A stretch of DNA of 64,000 nucleotides from Galerina marginata (lineage: Eukaryota; Basidiomycota; Agaricomycetes; Agaricales; Galerinaceae): assembly GCA_023014335.1 (NCBI GenBank), contig JAECYW010000022.1, positions 1,178,001 to 1,242,000 of the forward strand, written 5' to 3'. Below, piece after piece: positions 36,401 through 45,222 of the stretch; positions within the stretch are counted from its first letter, which is position 1; each line of letters opens with the position of its first letter. A program made the position numbers and the translations under genes. The notes under the pieces are model-generated. The model worked only from the letters and a program-made list of their open reading frames with translations. It was not told where the DNA came from and ran no database searches.

Positions 36401-37749
36401 GTGGGGGTGGGATGCAGTCTGCGGAGGCGGAGAGGACGCAGGAGGCGCGTGAAGAAGAAGAGGAAGAGGAGGAGGAGGAGGAGGAGGAAGAGAGAAGGGG
36501 GGAGGAGGTACCGATTGCTCTGGGAGTCGTGACTGGGGACGAGGCAGCGCGGATGTGGGCGGAAATGGAGGAGGAAGAGGCATCACAGCAGGTGGAAAAG
36601 GATGTGGACAGAGATGAGGAATTTCCAACAGCCTTGGGTTTCATGACTGGGAACGATGCGGCGCAGATGTGGGAGGAGATGGACGAGGAAGAGGCGTCAC
36701 AGCAGGCGGAAGAGGGTGTAGAAGGCGGCGGCGGCGATCCAGAGCAGTTGGTCGACGTGGATATGGATGAAGAGCAGGGGGAGGGAAAGCATGGGGGCGA
36801 GGACGACGGTGGCCCGCCCAGTGACCACGAGTTAGTCGCCAACAGCGATGTTGAACAGCTGTACACTGCTCTCGACGAGAAGGACGCCCATATAGCTCGC
36901 CTGGAAGCTCGTATCAAGGAGCTGGAGGAGCATTCAGCGAAGTTGACATGTTCGCAGGCGTCTGGGTCTGGATCGAAGCTGAATGGGCGTGACTCGGACA
37001 CCCGTGTCAATGAGCCAAGTGATAATGAGGATAATGAGCAAAGCCCCAACGGCATCGCTCCGCCCCGAGGAACGCTTCAACTCAAGGAGGCACTCGAGCA
37101 GGAGAAGGTGGAAAATGCGTGGCTTGCGGAGGAGGTGGTCAAGTGGAAAGAACGCTTGGTCGGTGTGTATCTGTTTATTTTCCTCGTTTTCGCCTTGATC
37201 GTACTATCGCAACAAAAAATCTAATTCTTCTTAATCCATTTAGACACTCTCGAAGCCCATCAAAAGCTAATGCACTTCCGGGTCGCCTTCCTCGCTCAGC
37301 TTGGGCTGTACACGAGCACTCTGCGAACGCACGAGCGGAGGCTGCGGGAGGAGCAGGGGGCGGACACGGAGGATATGGCGGCAGCGATCGGGAGGCTCCA
37401 AGGCGCGGTGGACGAGGAGGTTATACGGGAGGAAGAGGCGTCGGGCACGACGGCTCGAGATGCGAAGAGGGACGTGGGTGGGTCGAGCGCGAGTACGACT
37501 GGGGTCGAGGTCGAGAAAGTCGATGGGATTAACGGGAAGGGGAAAAGGCGAATGCGCGAGGAAGATATGGGTGGAGACATTAATGACTTTGATTATCCGC
37601 AAGCGCAGTCGACGTCTTCCGCTCAACATACTCGCCTGCATTCTGGCCATGAAAGATACGAGTCGGTTTCGCGTTCCAACCCTCACAATAATAATGCTGA
37701 GGAGAGAGGAGAGGGGCCGTCGAGTTTGAAGAGGGTGAGGATTGGGTGA
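33455..37749 (+). CDS. large zinc-cluster coiled-coil protein, paralog 3
   Basis: Three exons (33455-34591, 34990-37162, 37244-37749; introns 398 and 81 nt) give about 1270 residues. Exon 1 is Thr/Ala/Pro-rich and ends LPRKEEFLDEFP, matching LPGSDKFLRLHP of paralog 1. Exon 2 opens with CDPCNRSNKPC-(7)-CGGCRVRRIAC-PRQ, the same C-2-C-6-C-7-C-2-C-6-C cluster, with the intron at the identical place one codon before the first cysteine. Then come GLTRAAAEQALKVLGIKK, Ser/Glu runs, two near-identical 37-residue acidic repeats (FPTALGFMTGNDAAQMWEEM is one) and a coiled coil (LDEKDAHIARLEARIKELEE). The last exon carries LGLYTSTLRTHERRLREEQG. Likely nuclear, possibly DNA-binding (inference). The frame continues upstream of 33455 without a better ATG, so a 5' exon may be missing. 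Confidence 0.8.
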
Positions 37750-38012
37750 TTTTGGTTGATCGTTTTGGATCTGGTCGATTGTTTTACATACATAGGGATG
37801 AAGAGATTTATTTTTCTTTTGCTTCGCATCTGCATATGTAGTGTAGGTAAATTTTATGATAGACATTGATTACACCTCGCCGTTGTGTGGTTATTTACAT
37901 AGAGCGTGAGGGTGCCGAGCCTGATGGGTTCGCGCATCCACCAGCTGTTCTGTGTGTTCTAGATACAATGAAATGCACATCCTGATCAACCAAATGACTG
38001 GTTTATAATGGC
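37750..38012. other. 3' flank of the large zinc-cluster gene
   Basis: No gene seen; contains AT-rich sequence with ATTTATTTTTCTTTTG near 37807, plausibly the polyadenylation region. Confidence 0.35.
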
Positions 38013-38285
38013 ATTAAAACAACCTAACATGAGCCAAAGATAGGCTGGAAATCAACCAGAGAGCGGTTGAACTGATGTGACAGAAATTCAACCTACGGCT
38101 GACTGAAAACCAGCTGAATCAACCTCATTTCTCGATAGGATGCTTTTGGCCATATTAGATTGAAATGCATCCTATGACGACCAACCTATCTCTAGTTAAA
38201 ATTCAACCCTATTCCATTGAAATTCAACCTAACCTCCGCTTGGTATCAACGCAAGCTAGGTTGAATGTTAGGTTGGTTTTCAACC
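38013..38285. mobile_element. short inverted-repeat element made of AACCTA-type repeats
   Basis: About 270 bp. AAAACAACCTAACAT near 38015-38030 is inverted as ATGTTAGGTTGGTTTT near 38258-38275 with one indel. The interior holds many TTCAACCT or AGGTTGAA copies in both orientations (for example at about 38087, 38201, 38220 and 38261). It ends next to the stop codon at 38293. Terminal plus subterminal repeats without coding capacity fit a MITE; no target-site duplication was resolved. Confidence 0.45.
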
Positions 38286-38292
38286 TTCCCGA

Positions 38293-39101
38293 TTACCACA
38301 GTGACACAATGCGTGACTGTTCTTTTTTAACGAGTGACAGGAAGTCCGCCCAATCCCTATCTTTAATGTAGCTCAATTTCGACGCATGCAGATTTCCGTC
38401 TGCATCGTCCACCACAACGCGAAGCTTAAAGTCGTCAATAGTGGGATTCTTGTTCTGCATGGACGATTTGACGACGGCGAGAGCGGAATTCTGTGCATCC
38501 TGTAGATTGAAGGACAGAAATCCGTCGTATGCAATGGTTATTTCGATGAATTTTCTTGCATACCTTGTAAGACCGAGGGGCTGGCACTACTCCGCAAAAT
38601 TTTGCCCAATTATTGAGTGGGTGTCTGTACTCAAATACCACAAGGTCGGTCATTTGGAGATGTGTCACCGGTCGGAACTCAAAATCATCCTTTATCAGAA
38701 GTAGATCGTCACCATTTGTGACACTTTGCGTCCAGAGACGAGGCACGATATTTGCCCATACTACCTTTCCACCTGCAGACTTTGGTGAACATGAAATTTG
38801 CAGCGAATAGTCTTCAATTGCGGGCTTTCCGTCAAAGTGCGCTCCTAGAAGCTCTATCGCAAGCACAAGTGTCTCCTGGGTATTGCCAAAGGTAGATTGA
38901 GATCTGTAAGAAGGTGAATATATATCGGCCTCTGTGTGTTCTCACCTCATAAGATTGAAGAAGAGGAACGACAACGCGATGATCGACTAGATCGCTGTTT
39001 GTAGCAGAGATAAGAACTCTAGACAGCGATGTCGACGGATCATGTGATCCTCCAGGCTGAGGGTCGCGTCCATCACCTTCAGCTGCTTTCGAGGAGGCCA
39101 T
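38293..39101 (-). CDS. tandem ubiquitin-like-fold candidate, subfamily A copy 1
   Basis: Three exons (39101-38946, 38875-38564, 38499-38293) encode 224 residues. Two similar units occur. Unit 1 is VLISATNSDLVDHRVVVPLL with SYE, a helix ETLVLAIELL, a strand YSLQIS, and VVWANIVPRLW then GDDLLLI. Unit 2 is VVFEYRHPLNNWAKFCGVVP with SYK, a helix SALAVVKSS, FKLRVVV and DRDWADFLSLV. A strand-turn-strand, SY(E/K), amphipathic helix, strand, W..(I/F)... order resembles fungal ubiquitin-like (ULD-type) beta-grasp domains. That fold call is inference. Introns fall right after SYE and SYK in all family members. No signal peptide or membrane segment. The closest paralog is at 41.7-42.6 kb, with shared upstream DNA. 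Confidence 0.72.
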
Positions 39102-39526
39102 GATAGTCAAAAGCAGATAGTGGTATCTCCCTTTGGTGGTGATTGTTGCTGAAGTACAAAAATAAGCGCCGAGAAAGTCCTATCGATCGCACTCTCACGG
39201 TTATATTTAGAGTGTCGCCCATTTTATCGATCAGCCTCTCTCGAAAGTCGAGAATTGTTGTAGGCTATACATAGACTTCCCGAGCGAGACGGTCAAATTA
39301 ACATTCGGACTAATTAATCCTTATAATTTGATCTCTAGAGGTCGGCCATGGCTCATTGGCTTTGAAGTCACAGAGTTTATTTGACAAAACTTCTTATCAT
39401 GTAGTCGTTAGACTGATTATACTAGAGGAGCCTCTTTGTGTGACCGAAGACATAGACACCATGGTGCTGTCATATTGTAGGGAAGTTACATTCAGGTTGT
39501 TCTACCCCACAATGGAATGACTCTGC
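39102..39526. other. upstream region shared with the 42.6 kb paralog
   Basis: 39180-39330 aligns with 42680-42820 (for example GTAGGCTATACAT and AACATTCGGA in both), so the duplication included the promoter. The 42.8 kb copy is interrupted by a 1.05-kb element absent here. Confidence 0.5.
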
Positions 39527-40889
39527 CTAGAAATCTTTGACCCATATTTCGACTGTCGAATACTGGTCCTTGGCCTCATTCAAGAGGGCTAGCCACCCTG
39601 CCCCAATGTTAGGATCTATTGCGACCCAATTATGTACGGTCCCCTTTTCAGCGTCGTTTTTGGTTCTGATATATTGAAGATGCACAAGCGTGCGTGAGTT
39701 CGAAATGCTTCGTGGAAACGAAGCGGGGCGCAAACTCCGTTTGCGTGGTGGTTCGAGGGGATCCTAAGGAAGGTGGGTGGTAGTCAGTAGATAAATTGAT
39801 AATAAATGTATTTCGATGCGAGAGACGAGGGCGATACGATGGGGAGCGATCCGAGACGATACCAAACGACGTTTCTATCGTAGAAACCGAGCCGTAAGGT
39901 GCTAACGATTGTGGGGTGAGAAGAACGTCGTATTCAACTGAGGATCTACTACACAAGACTCCGTATTTAAAGTCTACGTAGAGATCAAGATGGGGAAATG
40001 GAAATTTTATGAAACAAAAAGAAAAGCAGACATTTAGTCAGTGAAATGAAGAAATGGAAGGAAGATACCTTCGGAATGGGTGGTAGGAAGGGAAAAGTCG
40101 GTCATCAAACGAGGGAAATGTTTCAGAAATGATCGACAATGTGGCGCATCGCGAACGCGTACAAAAAGGGAACGAAATATGAAATAAGAATTTACCTAAC
40201 ATGCGGGCTGATACCGGGTGCAATAATGGGGTTTTCGGGCGCAGACAGAGGGGAACCCTCACAATATAACCGGACAGTTTTAGCTGACGGGATGTTATAT
40301 TTCGCAATAGCCATGACCTTCGTACGCTAGACTTCGGTTGAGTCAAAGAAAATAAGTAAGGAGAAGTTTGAAATCCCTTACTTGATAGGTTTTTGGAAGG
40401 AGGACACGGACATACTTTGAGTCGACGTGGCCGACTATCTGTCTATTACTGATGAGGGTACCGACAACTGAAGAAACTTCTGTCTGGGATTCTGACGCTT
40501 TGCTGGCCAGGCGTAGGTGGTCTCCGTCTTTTACAACTTCGTCCCAAAATTCAGGAATAATTCTCGCCCATACAAAATTCCCACTGGGTTCTTTCATGCG
40601 GTACTTTAGAGACATACCACCAGATATGTCCGGCCTCGTGCTGTCGCTATTCTCGGCGAAAATTTGGAGAGCGATGGTCATCGCGGCCTATCATTTTATT
40701 AGTTCGTTCATTTAGGTGTCTGTGGTAGCAAAGAAAAACTTCATAGGACTTTGGAATTGGCACCACGACATAGTCCTCCACCTGGTCCTCGCCTACCACC
40801 GAAATGAGAATTTTTCCCGATGGCACCGTGTTATCATAGAGTGTTCGCAGATCCTGGCCGATTGACAGGTCTTTTCCGGGTTGGTTCAT
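39527..40889 (-). pseudogene. ubiquitin-like-fold candidate, subfamily B copy 1, exon 3 interrupted by insertion
   Basis: Start ATG at 40889 (MNQPGKDLSIGQDLRTL). Exon 1 (40889-40740) ends PIPKSYE; exon 2 starts AAMTIALQIF and contains FVWARIIPEFWDEVVKDGDH; a third exon begins near the YQ junction. In exon 3 the frame runs through YNIPSAKTVRLY, then meets a 589-bp insertion at 39675-40263. Past it, the frame resumes RTKNDAEKGTVHNW and DPNIGAGWLALLNEAKDQYS to a stop at 39527. The copy at 48.8-49.6 kb has the same exon uninterrupted (TVLLYMRTKSITERGTV). Unless the insertion is spliced out, translation enters it and stops within about 75 codons. The intact half keeps a full first unit. Confidence 0.7.
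39675..40263. mobile_element. 589-bp insertion with TG...CA ends, solo-LTR-like
   Basis: Flanked by ATAT at 39671-39674 and 40264-40267, a 4-bp target-site duplication. Removing the insert and one ATAT restores the coding sequence expected from the 49-kb paralog (L-Y-(I/M)-R-T-K). The ends read TG...CA on both strands, the interior has no transposase-like frame, and a TTTAAATACGG box lies mid-element on the minus strand. These traits fit a solo LTR; the internal retroelement is not in this window. Confidence 0.6.
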
Positions 40890-40997
40890 CGGTGTCGTAG
40901 TTGGAAGCTCGCTATGTCACAGACTGGTGTGGGCGTTCTCGATGGTGGGTGTTTAATGATAAGATATGCGCCCGAGGAACCTGGGTCCTTTGACGAC

Positions 40998-41024
40998 TAT
41001 ATTTAACCCACAGACTCACACGTG
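40998..41024 (-). promoter_or_regulatory. conserved CACGTG/TATA promoter of subfamily B copy 1
   Basis: TATATTTAA at 40998-41006 and CACGTG at 41019-41024 stand upstream of the 40889 start. The copy at 49580 has the same pair (TATATTTAAA, and CACGTG at 49705-49710) in near-identical surroundings. CACGTG is the core E-box for bHLH factors; use here is inference from conservation. Confidence 0.4.
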
Positions 41025-41731
41025 GCTATCACTGTTGAAAGTGCGATGCAATGGCTAGCAGTGATCAGACGATTCACCTTGGCATTGCAATTTGCAAGTG
41101 CCGACTCCGACTGGGATTTCGATTAAGAGAAAATAAAATAACGGCGGCTTAAACTAGATCGGGCCTGATCTGTTGGTACCCTTCTTGGGATCGAGTTGGA
41201 AGAGAGCAGGAGGGTAATGAACAAAATGAGGACTGAAATCCCGTTTTCTTTTGTTGACTTTTGAATATTTAAAGTGGTTAATGTATCTACGCTGATCAGA
41301 CGGATTTCTTACTCCTATTCATCGTAAATCTGGCAGTAACTGAGTAGCTCGTTTAATTTCTCCCAGCCGCCTTTCTCGAACGCCGACACAATTTTGCAGA
41401 ACGATGTTAAGAAATTACAACTTTCTGAGGCGAAAACCTGTGCTGATCACTCCTATCCCTAAAGACACCACTCTTCCACTCAGGATCTTACGTGTCCTCC
41501 ATACACCATTTAGTAAATCACTAATTCTCTTCTTAAATAGCAATCCTGCGAAAAACTATGCCGAGAAATGTTTCAGTGCGCTTTTTATTATTGAACTTGC
41601 TTGCCAGCTTCAAACTATGGACTCGAGTACATAGAAACTGCTTTGACCGGATTGACTTCAGCGTTAGGCATTGTCGACGACCTTCATCCAGCAAAAAAGG
41701 TTCTTTAAGCGAGCGCATTAACAGAATTCTA
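41025..41731. other. duplicated non-coding stretch
   Basis: 41130-41260 resembles 43930-44060 (shared AAAATAAAATAACGG and GAGTTGGAAG segments). 41340-41460 resembles the two units upstream of the dihydrofolate synthetase gene (44.85 and 45.03 kb). No intact gene. It may be the flank of a lost copy. Confidence 0.4.
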
Positions 41732-42594
41732 TTAACCAATGAGCACAGAAATCTCCCAGACAAACGACTTAACAGCCAGGCTCACCTCGACCTCAGACAC
41801 TCTGAACCAGATGTAGGAATGCTCTTTCTTGATCGCTGCTAGGACCTTCATCCAATCCGCGTCGTTTATATGGTCCAAGCGCGACACTGCCCACCCACCA
41901 TACGCAGGAACGAGTGCTTTCACAACGATATCATCTACGGTGGGATCCTTGTTGCTCAAGAACTGCTTGACAAGTGGCAAAGCGCTGATTTTCGTGTCCT
42001 AATAAAATAAGCCAGCATTAGTGCTGAGCGGGATTAACGAGTCAACGTGATTGCATACCTTGTAAGACGACTGGATAAGAGAGATCCCACAATATATTAT
42101 AGCCTGCGGTGGCTTGCGTTCAAATTCAAAGGTAACGAGGTCTGCGGATGAGCCGGCCGGTTCGGAATCGGCTCCGACCTTGACCAAGCGAAGCTCGTCG
42201 CCACTTGCAACGACTTGCTTCCATAGACGAGGCATAATGTCTGCCCACGCCAGCTTTCCAGTTGTAGATCTCATCCCGTTTTGTAGAGAGAGCTCATCAG
42301 ACCCTGTAACGTCATTGACGACAACATACTTTTTGCGGTATTCAGTCGCGAGTGCAAGTGTTTCCTGTGTATCGTTTATTGTGAAAGGTGAATCCATTGG
42401 ACAGATGTCAGCGTGTATTGACCACGCACCTCATATGAATGAAGAAGCGGAAGAACGACGCGACGATCGACAAGATCGCTGCCTGTTACAGTGATCAGAA
42501 TCCTGGCTGGAACTGAGATGGATGCCGCTGGACGCTGTGAGTCTTCTGGCCAGCGGTCGTGACCGTCAGGCGCTCCTGACAGAAAAACAGACAT
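41732..42594 (-). CDS. tandem ubiquitin-like-fold candidate, subfamily A copy 2
   Basis: Start ATG at 42594 (MSVFLSGAPDGHDRWPED). Exons are split after LLHSYE and SSYK, as in copy 1. Unit 1 is ILITVTGSDLVDRRVVLPLL, the helix ETLALATEYRKKY, ELSLQN, and WADIMPRLWKQVVASGDELR. Unit 2 starts LVTFEFERKPPQAIIYCGIS; after the intron come ALPLVKQFLSNKDPTVDDIV and DADWMKVLAAIKKEHSYIWF. A possible extra intron after VSEVE (GTGAGCC donor at about 41785) would replace the last 18 residues by a short tail; the stop given is for read-through. Domain interpretation as for copy 1. All exons are open with no disabling change seen. Confidence 0.7.
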
Positions 42595-42819
42595 ATTAAA
42601 ATGTGGATAGTTGTATCTTCCTTTCGTGATGGTGGTTAACGGTAAAGTGACGAAAACAAGCGCCGAGAACTGGCGGAAAGTCTTATTGATAGCATTCTCA
42701 CGGTTAAATTTGGAGTATCCCCAATTTCATCAACCAGCCATTCTCGAAAGTCGGGAATGGCTGTAGGCTATACATGGATTGTACTAGCGAAATGGGAAAA
42801 TCAACATTCGGAAGTAATG

Positions 42820-43872
42820 CCCAGTGAAAAACGCCTCGAGTAGGATCGAGTGGAGTCGTGTGATATCGTGTGCCATCAATCCAGTCTACAGCATTCGATG
42901 TTGTCCGAAAAGTGAGAATGGCTTGAGGAATTTTCGTATCATTTCGAGCCAACTCGTGTGGTATCGATTAAATTTATCGCAAAACTACCCTGCTCGATTT
43001 GGCTCGACTATGATTAGAGCCTTCTCGAGTCCCTTCGACTATGATTGATTCTAAAACCATTCAAATTTGCTCGATCCCAGTCGACGTGGCTCAATGAATT
43101 ATGTGGTTCTATGGGGTGAAATAGAGTGCATTCAAGTTTAATAATACAGAGCCTTAAAACTACCTAGTCTACTAAAACACCCCTTTCCTGTCCTCTGAGC
43201 CGAGTCCCTCGTAGAAACCACTGATATGCTACAAGTGGTAGTGGTGACAGACAAACAGAAAGCGATGTCATAGGTCATGAAGAAAGGGGAATAGAGAACA
43301 CCCGCAAGTAGCGCACCTCGCAATTTTTGTAGACTGACGTAGTCACCACCAAGGAGGTAACCAAACATGACACGAAGGGTGCTACAGAAGGTAATAAGCA
43401 TCCTATCTGAGCGGCAAGAATAAATGACGTACCTGCATCCACCCCAACAGACTTGTTCGCCTTCGCACCACAGAATACTGACATGAATGACTTCAAAAGG
43501 AATGACCGTACGATAGGGTGATGACTTACAATATTGGGGCCAGGATTTCTACGAAGCCGATAGGGAGACTGGAAGGTGGTGGTGAGGCCGAGACGTGGTC
43601 AGGCTACTAGAAGGTGGGGGAATTAGTATTGAATGTGGTGGTGGTGGTGGTGGTAAGTACGTGGCGATGGAAGAAGTTGAAGTTGAACTTTGCGAGCGCG
43701 AAAATTATTCAAGAACCCATGGTTTGTAAGCGCATTCCACGCCTTTCCAAGGCGTGCCAAGACTGAAAGCTCTGATGAGATTGTCCGCCACTCGAAGACG
43801 CTCGAAGTTCCTGGGAAAGGCCTCGATGGCACTCAATTTCAGACAATCTGACTCGAGGCGTTTTTCACTGGG
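42820..43872. mobile_element. 1.05-kb element with perfect 22-bp terminal inverted repeats
   Basis: CCCAGTGAAAAACGCCTCGA and two further bases (42820-42841) are perfectly inverted at 43851-43872. CTCGA and TCGACT motifs recur just inside the ends. The paralogous DNA near 39.33 kb lacks the insert. Flanks AGTAATG and ATTAATG agree at six of seven bases, a possible imperfect target duplication. The CAGTG...CACTG core resembles hAT-type ends, but this is not proven. No transposase was found; the interior carries exon-like pieces (see the fragment at 43.25-43.62 kb). Confidence 0.65.
43250..43620 (-). pseudogene. exon-like sequence inside the 1.05-kb element
   Basis: On the minus strand, LPIGFVEILAPIL is followed by a GTAAGT donor, SFMSVFCGAKANKSVGVDA by a GTACGT donor, and APFVSCLVTSLVVTTSVYKN by GTGCGC. 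Acceptor-like AG sites about 40-50 nt downstream lie in register. This resembles short fungal exons captured by a transposon. No family recognised and no start codon identified. Confidence 0.3.
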
Positions 43873-44182
43873 ATTAATGCATAATGGCCCATTGGCCTTG
43901 AAGTGAGTTCACTGCAACGATTAAGAAAAAATAAAATAACGGTGTGCAGGTCGAGCTTGAAATATTAATGTGAATACCCCTACCTTGGGGGTGAGTTGGA
44001 AGGTAGAGTAAGTAGGAAGGATGGTAACGAACGATGTGAAGACCAGACTTCCTAATTTTTCTCAAGGCCTGGAAATAGTTAAAGAGGTTAGAGACAGGGT
44101 CGTTCCAAGATCGTTTTGAATCTGAAAGCCGACGGTACACAAGACCAAATAGAGCGTAATCGATTTTTGCTTCTGGACGTCG

Positions 44183-44657
44183 GTGTGGCGGGAAATAGAC
44201 CTGTGAAAATTGCACCTGCAAATTAGCCCTGCTAATTTGCGGCTAATTTGCAGGTCCGACCGGATTGCCGGGGAAGGGGGTGCGAAATAGGGCAAATTTG
44301 CTACCTCGCTACACCTTGGATGCGGACCTATACATGACCAGTACACCCAATTTTTTCAGTGAGAGACGGAAGATGGTTTCCAAAAAAATTAGAACATTTG
44401 ACTGACCATCTTACTCGCTACCAGAATTCAGTTGTGTCCAAAGCCGTACCAAACCGTTGAGCTATTTCGCATGCAAAATAGGAAATTTCTCTATTTTGCA
44501 GGGCTAATTTGCGCAAATTAGCTTGAGCTCCCGGGGGCTGCGCCCCCGGCCCCCTGCCTGCAAATTAGCCGAAATTCACCCCTGCGAATTTGGGCCTCCG
44601 TCCGGGTTCGGCAAATTTGCCCAGCGAAGCAGGTCGGCAGGCTATTTCCCGCCACAC
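44183..44657. mobile_element. 475-bp MITE with 16-bp terminal inverted repeats
   Basis: GTGTGGCGGGAAATAG at 44183-44198 is perfectly inverted at 44642-44657. Subterminal GCAAATTAGC, CTAATTTGC and GGCAAATTTGCC motifs repeat in both orientations, and a GGGGGCTGCGCCCCC hairpin lies at about 44533-44549. There is no coding capacity. No convincing target-site duplication at the outer edges. Confidence 0.6.
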
Positions 44658-44759
44658 TACCAGTGGACGATCATGATGTCCTTATCCGAACTACCTGCTA
44701 GATCTGTGCTCTTCTTCGTACTTCATCTAACTCGTTGTGTTTGTTCGTCTGAAGTCTAA

Positions 44760-45140
44760 GACCGTCCATTCCATCTGCGCTGAAGTGTGAACCGAGCCTT
44801 TCTGCTTCGATTCGTGGTGACTAGTTGACTCGTAAGCCGGTTGGTTTTTCATCGAATCGTTTTTCTTGAACGCTAACTTGACCACGGGTTTTTCAGGACG
44901 CCATCCTCGAAAGATCTACCATTTTCTGAGGCGAAGGCCTTGCTGACTGCTGTCCGTCTATTCTATCTGCGCAGAATCGGACGGATCTTCGTGTTTTGGT
45001 TCGTCGTAAGTCGCGTTGTTGTCACTCTTCCGCCTTTCTTGAATGCTAACACCGTTTTCCAGGACCTTTCAGTCAAGAGATCCACCATTTTATGTGGAGA
45101 AAGCAGTGTATTGATCACTGCCATCGATAAAACTGATCAC
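44760..45140 (+). repeat. imperfect tandem repeat in the dihydrofolate synthetase leader
   Basis: Two units of roughly 190 bp. Each contains a CC(A/T)TTC(C/T)ATCTGCGC-type start, a CTTGAA(C/T)GCTAAC segment, a pyrimidine-CAGGAC acceptor-like site and an AGATC(T/C)ACCATTTT segment. A third diverged copy lies at 41.34-41.46 kb. Position suggests duplicated 5' UTR/intron sequence. Confidence 0.45.
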
Positions 45141-45222
45141 GATCGTACGTCTACATACCACCCAGAAAAGCAAACGCCAACTCCCTCCTCCTCCTCACAG
45201 AACTCCCCAAAAAAGAAAGAGA

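Noticed and set aside
36180..37055. Serine-rich minus frame of 291 codons
   Set aside because: Complement of the Glu/Asp/Gly-rich zinc-cluster exon; composition is the mirror of that repeat.
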